Shown in pieces: positions 7,665 to 15,730 of a DNA stretch of 64,000 nt. The notes beneath the pieces are model-generated. The model saw only the letters and a program-made list of their open reading frames with translations, had not been told where the DNA came from and searched no databases. The stretch is taken from the NCBI RefSeq assembly GCF_004138285.1, contig NZ_SCFN01000003.1:1-64000 (forward strand), given 5' to 3'. The DNA comes from Gottfriedia acidiceleris (GTDB lineage: Bacteria > Bacillota > Bacilli > Bacillales > Bacillaceae_G). Position 1 is the stretch's first letter. Each line of letters begins with the position of its first letter. The translations under genes were made by a program, and so were the position numbers.

Positions 7665-8405
7665 ATGTCTACTGTTTTGCAGCAATCAAAAACTACACAC
7701 ACAAAAGCAAATCGTAGTAAAGAAATGAAGGAAGGATTTTTAGCGTCTGTTCCTTTAATTATTGGCTATTTGCCTGTTGCTTTTACATTCGGATTAATTG
7801 CAAAGCAAGCTGACATTGATGTGCTAAATACTCTTTCATTTAGCGCGCTAGTTTATGCTGGAGCTAGTCAGTTTATGGGTTTATCAATGTATTTGGCAGG
7901 AGTGAGTTTTTTCCAAATTTATATTGCTACATTTATATTAAATTTTAGAAACTTTGTTATGAGTCTATCATTTAATCATCAATTTAAAACCTTACCATTT
8001 TGGCATAGAGTCTACTTATCTATCACACTAACAGATGAAAATTTTGCTGTTACAACTTTAGGTAAAAAAAGCAGTTCAGCAAGTTATTCGTCCATTTATC
8101 TTATTACATTACATACAATTGCTTATTGTACTTGGATAAGCGGTACTATTTTAGGTGTAGTTTTTTCTAAATTAATTCCAAAGATTATTAGTGAAAGCAT
8201 GGGAATATCTTTATACGCTATGTTTATCGGGTTATTAACCCCAGCCATTCGTACTAATTGGAGAGCATGTTTAATCGTATTAGTGAGTATGCTATTAAAT
8301 TTCATCCTTTCATCTTTTTTAAGTCAAGGCTGGTCATTAATTTTGTCTTCCATTCTTGCTAGTTTACTTGCAATTGTATTAATGAAAGGAGATCACAAAA
8401 AATGA
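7665..8405 (+). CDS. azlC: AzlC family branched-chain amino acid exporter, large subunit
   Basis: A 246-aa membrane protein with the AzlC signature: EGFLASVPLIIGYLPVAFTF near the N-terminus and YAGASQFMGLSMYLAG shortly after, then FRNFVMSLS. AzlC and AzlD form a two-subunit exporter of branched-chain amino acids and related analogues. The stop codon overlaps the start of azlD (ATGA-type), so translation is coupled. No lrp-like azlB regulator sits upstream, unlike the B. subtilis operon. A ribosome site GAAGGGAG precedes the ATG. Confidence 0.9.
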   Translation: MSTVLQQSKTTHTKANRSKEMKEGFLASVPLIIGYLPVAFTFGLIAKQADIDVLNTLSFSALVYAGASQFMGLSMYLAGVSFFQIYIATFILNFRNFVMSLSFNHQFKTLPFWHRVYLSITLTDENFAVTTLGKKSSSASYSSIYLITLHTIAYCTWISGTILGVVFSKLIPKIISESMGISLYAMFIGLLTPAIRTNWRACLIVLVSMLLNFILSSFLSQGWSLILSSILASLLAIVLMKGDHKK

Positions 8406-8707
8406 TTGTCTTTTTACTAGTTTTAGGAATGTGTTTAGTGACAATGATTCCTCGAATTATTCCAGTATTTATCGTTGATCGAATTCAATTTCCAAACTGG
8501 GTATCCTCCTGGTTAAAAGGAGTTCCATATGCTGCATTGGGTGCATTAATTTTCCCAGGAATATTAAGTGTTCAAAAGGGAAATATCAGTGTCGGACTCA
8601 TTGGTGGATTAGTTGCAATTATCTTATCATTACTTAGATTACATATCATTTTCGTTGTTTTTGGAGCAATTGGAACGGTTTTAGTGATGAAGCTTTATTT
8701 TATTTAG
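8402..8707 (+). CDS. azlD: AzlD family branched-chain amino acid exporter, small subunit
   Basis: A 101-aa protein with about three to four helices. It has the AzlD hallmark MIPRIIPVFIVDRIQFPNW near the start and the LKGVPYAALGALIFPGIL segment. It is the obligate small partner of AzlC, with which it overlaps by 4 bp. The ribosome site AAAGGAG lies in the end of azlC. It is followed by a strong bidirectional terminator shared with the converging S53 protease gene. Confidence 0.9.
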   Translation: MIVFLLVLGMCLVTMIPRIIPVFIVDRIQFPNWVSSWLKGVPYAALGALIFPGILSVQKGNISVGLIGGLVAIILSLLRLHIIFVVFGAIGTVLVMKLYFI

Positions 8708-8767
8708 TTATTTTCTATATCCCTTATTTATTTTCAACGATCAATTGTTTAATAATTTAAGTTCAAC

Positions 8768-8796
8768 AAAAAAGTCGCAAATAGATGCGACTTTTT
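8768..8796. terminator. Bidirectional terminator between azlD and S53 protease
   Basis: AAAAAGTCGC / GCGACTTTTT perfect inverted repeat with a short loop, flanked by A- and T-runs. Confidence 0.9.
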
Positions 8797-8807
8797 CTTT
8801 TTGAAAT

Positions 8808-10697
8808 TTATTTTTCTGAAGTACTGAATTTATCAGCTAATTTTGCTACATCAGGTATTCCAAGTCCTGTAGCTTGGTTATAAAGCGTACCTGGTGTACC
8901 AGAATAGAATAGATTATCGTTTTCATTACCAGCTTTATTTAATGGCGTGAAAGGTGAAGAACTTTGTTGTGCAAAACGATAAATTTGCGGATTCCAGAAT
9001 CCAACTTGTGTGTGATCTGCACTATTAATTAGTGCTGATAAACCATTCAGTTGTGGTGATACGAAACTTGTTCCTCCAAATACAGCATATCCTGAATTTG
9101 TACCTGGTTTTCCTGGATCACTTAAATACACATAATAACCAGTGTATGGGTCTGCAGCCATCGATAAATCAGGTAGATTACGGCCTGTACCTTTTCCTGA
9201 AATAACTGTAGGTTGTTTATATGTGACACTTGATAAATCAGGTGAAATAGTAAACTCATCTACTGCAGAAAACTGGTTAACACCACTAACTCCTTTTTGA
9301 TAATCTGGAGTATCAAAATGAGTACTGAAACCTCCACCACCACCATTAATTAAGTTAGTATCTGGTAGTTTTCTAGCTTTGTAATATTCATTTAGATAAT
9401 CCCATCCCCAAGCACGTTCTTCACCTACTTTGACATCGACGCCTGTTGAATTAGAGTGGAATTGGAAAGGTAATGTCGTTCCACCCGCTACAGTAATGTA
9501 CGGACTTGCTGCTGGAAAATCTGCTGTGAGTTTAAATACTTTATCTGCACCTCTAGTTTCATCATAAGCACCTGCATCACCAGCCGCAGCAAACATCGAT
9601 ATTCCTTGTGCTGCTGCCTGCATGAATAATTGATTAAATGTATCTTCATATTCTGGTGCTTCCATTTGCTGCTGTACGTATGAATCAATACTCAATTCAC
9701 TTGATCCCCAACTTACTGAAATTTGTTTAGCTACATTCTCATTAATTGCATTTGAAAATGCATCTACAAATCCAGTATCCGAGTTAGGACCTACATACAC
9801 ATTAATATTTGCATCAGGAGCAATTGCACCCGCTTGCTGTACATCTAAAGTAGTTTCTTCATAGCCATCCCATCCAGAACCGCCATCTACCTCATTTACT
9901 TTAATGCGATTAGGCTTTGTTTTAATTCCTACATTGTCCCAGAATTTATAAGCATCGTCTGTATTAAATTCTGCTAATGTAACAATACCGATTGTTTGGC
10001 CAGCACCAGTCGCTCCCTTTTTATAAAGTGGATTAACATTGTAATGACTTTGTAAATCTTGCGGTGTTAAACTAAGTGGACCAGTTGGTACATCCTTCTT
10101 ATCAATTATTGCTGGTTGTTTAACAGCTCTCGATTCTAAATTCGAATAATTATTTAAACCTAATATACATAAAATATTATCTGAAATTACTTTTGGTAAA
10201 GTTGGATTCTTTTTAGTAGCATGAATACTTTTACCTTTATAACTAGCATATTTTAAATCTACATTTAAGGCTTTATTTAATTGAGCAACCGTTCCTGTTG
10301 CTGTAACCGTTAAATTATTTGCATGAACATCAGTTTTAATACCATATGCTTGTAGGTAAGAAGTAACGGAATGGATATAAGCTGGATTTGGTGCATATTT
10401 AGCTTTGAATTCATCAACACTTAAATATTTTCGATAATGAGGAGAGTATGGTGTAACTGTTTCCTTTATATATTTTTCTAAATCATCTTTGTTTTGAAGC
10501 TTCAAAACAAAATCGATGGATAAAGTAGTGTTAGGATCCATATCTCCAAAATAATTTGTTCCATCTAGAACAGCAGCCCCTGTACCTTGAGCTACTTCCT
10601 TATTCACCTCTGCTGCTACTTTAGAGGTTGGTGCGTTAACAAATAGTAAAGAACTCGCCGCTGCTACAGTCATTATTGGTTTTTTCCAGTTTTTCAA
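8808..10697 (-). CDS. Secreted S53 peptidase (sedolisin/kumamolisin type)
   Basis: A 629-aa pre-pro-protease. A signal peptide (MKNWKKPIMTVAAASSLLF, cleavage about residue 29) leads into a pro-kumamolisin activation domain to about residue 185. The catalytic domain has the Ser-Glu-Asp set: E281 and D285 in YEETTLDVQ, oxyanion D374 in AAAGDAGAYD, and S544 in FGGTSFVSPQ. The final region (FYSGTPGT..GLGIPD) is the calcium site. S53 enzymes are acid-active endopeptidases, so this suggests protein scavenging in acidic settings. AGGAGG precedes the ATG. It is a single-gene unit inserted in the ccdA-yneF stretch; base use looks similar to its neighbours. Confidence 0.93.
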   Translation of the reverse strand: MKNWKKPIMTVAAASSLLFVNAPTSKVAAEVNKEVAQGTGAAVLDGTNYFGDMDPNTTLSIDFVLKLQNKDDLEKYIKETVTPYSPHYRKYLSVDEFKAKYAPNPAYIHSVTSYLQAYGIKTDVHANNLTVTATGTVAQLNKALNVDLKYASYKGKSIHATKKNPTLPKVISDNILCILGLNNYSNLESRAVKQPAIIDKKDVPTGPLSLTPQDLQSHYNVNPLYKKGATGAGQTIGIVTLAEFNTDDAYKFWDNVGIKTKPNRIKVNEVDGGSGWDGYEETTLDVQQAGAIAPDANINVYVGPNSDTGFVDAFSNAINENVAKQISVSWGSSELSIDSYVQQQMEAPEYEDTFNQLFMQAAAQGISMFAAAGDAGAYDETRGADKVFKLTADFPAASPYITVAGGTTLPFQFHSNSTGVDVKVGEERAWGWDYLNEYYKARKLPDTNLINGGGGGFSTHFDTPDYQKGVSGVNQFSAVDEFTISPDLSSVTYKQPTVISGKGTGRNLPDLSMAADPYTGYYVYLSDPGKPGTNSGYAVFGGTSFVSPQLNGLSALINSADHTQVGFWNPQIYRFAQQSSSPFTPLNKAGNENDNLFYSGTPGTLYNQATGLGIPDVAKLADKFSTSEK

Positions 10698-11369
10698 AGC
10701 ATATTCCTCCTTGTTGAGTACGTAAAATTCCTAAATTAAAAGACTAATATAGTAGAATAATAAATTTAATACGCTTTCATTTTCATATTTAAATTCAAAA
10801 ATATTAAATTTATTCTCTGATATCGATTATAATTCTCGAAATAGTCTTAAAAAAGAAATATTATTCGATACAAAAAGCTAAAATCCACCAATTTCCGAAC
10901 AATTACTACAAATTTCGTAAAATATTTAGTAATATTTTCCTTTTTTGAATTTACTATAAACGCAACAAATTAGAAAATATTTATTAAGTTTTTAACATTA
11001 ATTATGTAATCTAATCAAATTTTAATTATTATAAAATAGTTAATTTTAAATATATTTAGTACATTTCAGTAAATTTTTCCGCTTAAACAATTAAGAAATT
11101 AATTTCCAGCCTACCTACGACACTTTACATAATTGAACTAATAGTATGAATTCTAAATATCTTTCCTAATAGTTTTTACATTTTTTCTATTATTTCAATT
11201 TAATTATTCAAGTGCATACTAAAAAAACATATGTTAATTAGTGCTTACTAGAATAATTTTACACTTCAAACTAATGACAATCGGATTGGATCTATTAATC
11301 AGTACTTTATGGTTTTATTAATGATGGGTTAATTTTTACTAATATTCTCTTGAATATAGTTCTAAATAA
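10698..11369. other. Long AT-rich intergenic region
   Basis: About 670 bp of very AT-rich sequence upstream of the S53 gene and downstream of the ABC pair. I see no gene; regulatory sites for the protease would lie at its left end, but none is clear. Confidence 0.5.
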
Positions 11370-11400
11370 AAAAAGTAGCTAGAAAATCTAGCTACTTTTT
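11370..11400 (-). terminator. Terminator of the ABC exporter operon
   Basis: AAAAGTAGCTAG / CTAGCTACTTTT perfect inverted repeat with a 5-nt AT loop, right after the stop codon of the leftward ABC gene. Confidence 0.9.
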
Positions 11401-11402
11401 CA

Positions 11403-13187
11403 TTACTCAGCCAATAATAAAGACCCTTTATTTTGTAATAGGTACATATTATAGTACAATCCTTGTTTTGCAAGAAGCTGTTGGTGGTTACCTTCTTCTA
11501 CGATTTTACCTTTGTGCAATACATATATGCAGTCAACATCTTGAATTGTTGATAAACGATGAGCGATGATAACTGTAGTTCTACCTTTTCTCATCTCTGT
11601 TAAAGCTTCTTGAATTGCTTCTTCTGTTTCACTATCAATATTTGCAGTTGCTTCATCTAAAATAAGAATAGTAGGTTTAGCTGCGATTGTTCTTGCAAAC
11701 GTGATTAATTGGCGCTGTCCACTTGATAAAGTTGAACCTCTTTCAACAACTGCCTCATCATAACCATTTGGTAATTTTTCAATAAATTCATTCGCTCTAA
11801 CTAATTCAGATGCTTCTTTAATTTCTCTCTCTGTTATTTTGTTATTATACATTGAGATATTCCCTTTTATATCTCCGACAAATAAGTATGGATCTTGTAA
11901 AACTAATCCGATATTAGAACGTATTTCACTTTCTTCAAATGTTGATAGTTTTTGATCATCAATCTGAATTTCCCCGTCTTTCACATCGTAAAAACGTAAT
12001 AATAAATTCATGATTGTTGACTTACCACTTCCTGTATGACCAACAAATGCAACTGATTGACCAGGTTTAACTGAGAATGAAATATCATGAATTACATTGT
12101 GCACTCCATCATATGCGAATGAAACATTTTTAAAATCAATACTTCCTTCTTTTACTTTTGGTAAGTCAGTTCCAACTTTAGTAGGAGCTTTTTGTTCTTC
12201 ATCCATTAAGTCAAATACTCTGGATGATGATACGACAGCTTGCTGTAATAAAGATAATTTCATCATCATTTGCGTGATTGGTTCAAAAAATCTTTCTAAA
12301 TAACTTACAAATGCATAGACTGTACCAATTTCAACTGGATTACTAAAAGAAGTAATTCCAAAGAAGCTAAGAACAAACATTATTCCAATTGTATAAATTA
12401 AATCTGTTGCTGGTCTTAAAAACAGAGAATCTAATCGTATTGTTTTTACACCTGCATTATAGTGAGACTTATTAACACCCTCAAATTCATTTTGTAATCT
12501 TTTTTGTTGGTTAAATGCTTGTATAATTGACATACCTTGTAAGTGTTCATTTAATTTAGCATTTAAATTACTTAACTGCCCTCTAGTTTCCATAAAAAAT
12601 GGAAAACTCTTTTTACGATAGGTTAGTATAATAAAATAAACAATTACAACTAACCCTACACAAATCGTTGCTAATTTAGCGTCTAATGAGTACATCGCAA
12701 TAATGATTCCCACTAAAAAGACAATTTGCTGAATAAACGTTGCCAGTACACTAACGTAAAAATCTTTTATAGCTTCTGTATCATTAGTAATTCTAGATAC
12801 AATACTTCCAATCGGGGTTTTATCAAAAAAAGAAAAAGCTAATGAATGTACATGCTCATAAACTTTCATTCTTATATCTTGAACAACTTTAAAAGCAATT
12901 TGTTGAAACATTAAAAGCTGTAAATATGATAAAACGATTTTTCCGATTGTTATTGCAACATATATAGAAAATAACATTACGATTGTATCTTTTGGAAAAT
13001 ACCTTTTCATTAAATGATCATCTAAAAATCTTTTAACTAAAATGGGACCATACATTTCACATGCTGTTGCAAGGAATAAGAAAATAAATGCAAAAGTCAG
13101 TAAAACTTTATATTTTTTTAGAAATGAAAGAAGACGTATTAAATCTTTTTTCTGCCTTGTAGCATCGATTTCAATCTCCTGATTCAT
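11403..13187 (-). CDS. Heterodimeric ABC exporter subunit, YheH/BmrD-like
   Basis: A 594-aa half-transporter: six membrane helices (about residues 30-320) fused to a nucleotide-binding domain. Walker A is GHTGSGKS, the Q-loop is VLQDPYLF, and Walker B ILILDEATANID has the catalytic Glu. The signature motif is degenerate (TLSSGQRQL in place of LSGGQ), the usual asymmetry of BmrC/BmrD-type exporters. It starts one base after the stop of the upstream partner, so the two are surely co-translated. B. subtilis BmrCD expels many drugs; the substrate here is unknown. It lacks the BmrD-specific extra length (673 aa in B. subtilis, as I recall). Confidence 0.88.
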   Translation of the reverse strand: MNQEIEIDATRQKKDLIRLLSFLKKYKVLLTFAFIFLFLATACEMYGPILVKRFLDDHLMKRYFPKDTIVMLFSIYVAITIGKIVLSYLQLLMFQQIAFKVVQDIRMKVYEHVHSLAFSFFDKTPIGSIVSRITNDTEAIKDFYVSVLATFIQQIVFLVGIIIAMYSLDAKLATICVGLVVIVYFIILTYRKKSFPFFMETRGQLSNLNAKLNEHLQGMSIIQAFNQQKRLQNEFEGVNKSHYNAGVKTIRLDSLFLRPATDLIYTIGIMFVLSFFGITSFSNPVEIGTVYAFVSYLERFFEPITQMMMKLSLLQQAVVSSSRVFDLMDEEQKAPTKVGTDLPKVKEGSIDFKNVSFAYDGVHNVIHDISFSVKPGQSVAFVGHTGSGKSTIMNLLLRFYDVKDGEIQIDDQKLSTFEESEIRSNIGLVLQDPYLFVGDIKGNISMYNNKITEREIKEASELVRANEFIEKLPNGYDEAVVERGSTLSSGQRQLITFARTIAAKPTILILDEATANIDSETEEAIQEALTEMRKGRTTVIIAHRLSTIQDVDCIYVLHKGKIVEEGNHQQLLAKQGLYYNMYLLQNKGSLLLAE

Positions 13188-13188
13188 T

Positions 13189-14940
13189 TTATCTCCCTCC
13201 TTGCTCTACTAGTTCTTCTAGTTGTTGTCTTTCAAACATTTCTTTGTACCAACCATCAATTTGAACTAAATCGTCATGTTTACCTCGTTGAATAATTCTT
13301 CCTTCATCTAAAACGATGATTAAATCACTATGCATGACTGCACTCATACGATGAGAAGTAATAAATGTTGTTTTCCCACTTCTTTCATCCTTTAAAGAGT
13401 GTAATATTTTTTCCTCTGTTTTTGCATCCACCGCGGATAAACAGTCGTCTAATATTAAAATATTAGGATTTTTAATTAAAGATCTAGCGATTGAAATTCT
13501 TTGTTTCTGGCCACCAGATAATGATACTCCTCTTTCTCCTACAATCGTGTCGTAGCCTAACGGGAATTCTAAAATATCTGCATGAATATTAGCAATCTCG
13601 GCAGCTTTATGTACTGTTTCGATTGAAGAATCAATTTGGCTAAATGCAATATTTTCCTTAACCGATGATGAAAATAAGAAATGTTCTTGCGGTACATAAC
13701 CAATATGTGATCTAAGAGATAATAAAGTTGTATCTTTAATATCTAAATCGCCAACTGAAATACTCCCATTAACTACTTCATATTCTCTCAATAAAAGTTT
13801 TAAAAAAGTTGTTTTTCCTTGACCTGTTTTCCCAACTATTCCAATTGTTTGACCTTCTTGAACATTAAAATAAATATCCTTTAATTCAAAATTTGATTCT
13901 TCATTAAACTTAAATGAATCAATTGAATAAGTAATTTCACCCATCGGAAGTTTTTCTAATGCATTGTTTTTATTTTTAATTTCAGGTTCAACACTCAATA
14001 AAGAACGTATTCGATCATAAGAAGCACGGCCTCTTTCGACAATATTGAATAACCATCCAATTGCAAGCATTGGCCATATTAATATTCCTAAATAAGTAAC
14101 AAATGTAATTAATTGCCCAACTGTAATATCATCTGCAATAACTAATCTAGATCCATAAACAACCGCAATAATATAGCAAATCGAAACGACTAACATAATT
14201 GTTGGATCAAAAAGAGCATCAATTCTAGCAACTCTCATATTGTATTTTACTACTAAATCTGCTTGATTTTTAAAAGCAGTTACATCTTCTTTTGTTTGCC
14301 CTAAACTTCTGATAACCTTTAAACCACTCATACTTTCTTGAACTTTATTATTTAATTCTGAAAATGATTCTTGCGCTAAATGAAAACGTTGATGTAATAA
14401 TTTACCATAATATTGAGTCAAAATGGCCATTACTGGTAATGGCAATAGACTAATAAGCGTTAACTTCCAACTTATTGAAACTGCCATCATAATTAGTACC
14501 GATCCACCTAAAATAATAGAATCAACAAAAGTTAAGATTCCAGCCCCAGCTGTTTCACGTACTGCTTGAACATCGTTTGTTGCGTGTGCCATTAAATCTC
14601 CTATTCTATTTTTTTGATAAAACGATGGAGACATTTTTGAAAAATGATTATATAAATCATCTCTAAGCTGTCTGGCTAACTTTAAAGAAGAGCCAAATAT
14701 TAATCTCCTCCACCAATATCGAAATGCATAAAGAAGTAACCCATTAATAAAAATTAAACCTACCCAAAAAAGTAAGTTTTTACTACTAAGTGAGTTTTTT
14801 ACCATTTCATCAATTACATAACCAATAACCTTCGGAGGTAGTAGCTCTAAAATTGCAACGATTACTAAAAGAGATATTCCCCAAACATAGCTTCTTTTTT
14901 CTTGTTTAAAAAACCAAAACAAATCTTTAAAAACTGACAT
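13189..14940 (-). CDS. Heterodimeric ABC exporter subunit, YheI/BmrC-like
   Basis: A 583-aa half-transporter and first gene of the pair. It has an N-terminal six-helix domain, Walker A GKTGQGKT, an intact signature VSLSGGQKQR, and a Walker B in which the catalytic Glu is replaced by Asp (ILILDDCLSAVD). This fits the non-canonical subunit YheI/BmrC. The two subunits complement each other's defective ATP site. I looked for, and did not find, a BmrB-type attenuating leader peptide upstream, although a short AT-rich leader of about 100 bp is present. Ribosome site GGGGGTGAAGG precedes the ATG. Confidence 0.88.
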   Translation of the reverse strand: MSVFKDLFWFFKQEKRSYVWGISLLVIVAILELLPPKVIGYVIDEMVKNSLSSKNLLFWVGLIFINGLLLYAFRYWWRRLIFGSSLKLARQLRDDLYNHFSKMSPSFYQKNRIGDLMAHATNDVQAVRETAGAGILTFVDSIILGGSVLIMMAVSISWKLTLISLLPLPVMAILTQYYGKLLHQRFHLAQESFSELNNKVQESMSGLKVIRSLGQTKEDVTAFKNQADLVVKYNMRVARIDALFDPTIMLVVSICYIIAVVYGSRLVIADDITVGQLITFVTYLGILIWPMLAIGWLFNIVERGRASYDRIRSLLSVEPEIKNKNNALEKLPMGEITYSIDSFKFNEESNFELKDIYFNVQEGQTIGIVGKTGQGKTTFLKLLLREYEVVNGSISVGDLDIKDTTLLSLRSHIGYVPQEHFLFSSSVKENIAFSQIDSSIETVHKAAEIANIHADILEFPLGYDTIVGERGVSLSGGQKQRISIARSLIKNPNILILDDCLSAVDAKTEEKILHSLKDERSGKTTFITSHRMSAVMHSDLIIVLDEGRIIQRGKHDDLVQIDGWYKEMFERQQLEELVEQGGR

Positions 14941-15497
14941 TCCTTCACCCCCGCAATGCTATCAAACTTAATTTTATAATATTTAGAAAACTCAAAACAT
15001 AGTGTTCATTATAACATAAAAATTAAATAATTTTTAATAATCTGCTCATTTAAAGTGGTTGTTAATTTTCGGTAAAGCCAATGACTTGTGTCTCTATAAA
15101 GATTAACTGGAATGACAAAAAATAGAAATAAGTTGACATAATAATCATACCACCCTATGGTAAAATTTATTTAAGAAGTGGATTATGGAAGATACTCGAG
15201 ATAAATCTAAATGTAAATGAGTGGCAACATTTCACTTATTAACAGAATGTTCATCTTTGTAGATTTCTCTATATTTCTTAAACCTACCATTAAGAAAATA
15301 AGTGGCACTAAAAAACAGAAAAGCCCCTTTTTAAGGAACAAGCCCACAGATCTTTACCAAAACGTTCTAAAGAAAATAGTTTATTACTAAACTTGAATAG
15401 AAAAATAAAGGATGAAATTGACAAATTTAAAAAAACAATTAATAGTTGTTCTCTCTAAGGATCCAATTATAAAACATTAATATAGTTCGATTTAGTA

Positions 15498-15526
15498 AAG
15501 GCCCCGATAATTAATCGGAGCCTTTT
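15498..15526. terminator. Hairpin, probable terminator
   Basis: AAGGCCCCGAT / ATCGGAGCCTT stem with one mismatch and short AATTA loop, followed by TTTT. Confidence 0.6.
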
Positions 15527-15548
15527 AATAAGTTAATTTATCACAAAA

Positions 15549-15588
15549 AACCACTTTCCATTGTTTCATTATCCAATAGAAAGTGGTT
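15549..15588 (-). terminator. Probable terminator of the M6 protease gene
   Basis: AACCACTTTC / GAAAGTGGTT inverted repeat with a 20-nt loop, preceded by an A-run (T-run on the minus strand), about 140 bp after the protease stop codon. Confidence 0.6.
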
Positions 15589-15730
15589 CTATTTTTGCTT
15601 ATTATTGTATGAACTAATTGATTTCACATTTTTTATGAAGAATTGACACTTTAATGTTCTTCCATTTCTAAAACATCAAAATCGCCCTTATCCCCGGTAC
15701 ACGCAATCTATCCTGAACAGTGAATCTACC

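Larger units (their letters stand above)
14941..15730. other. Intergenic region between ABC operon and M6 protease
   Basis: About 790 bp. Two hairpins near the right end are listed separately. Short open stretches between 15240 and 15460 (one starting at ATG 15247 for 47 codons) show no recognisable product and no good ribosome site; I treat them as chance. Confidence 0.45.

Noticed and set aside
15000-15200. BmrB-type leader peptide upstream of the ABC exporter pair
   Set aside because: No short frame with a ribosome site and following terminator-antiterminator pair was found in the leader.
15247-15390. Rightward 47-codon frame in the ABC-M6 gap
   Set aside because: No ribosome site, no family likeness, and low-complexity Lys/Ile-rich sequence typical of chance frames in AT-rich DNA.
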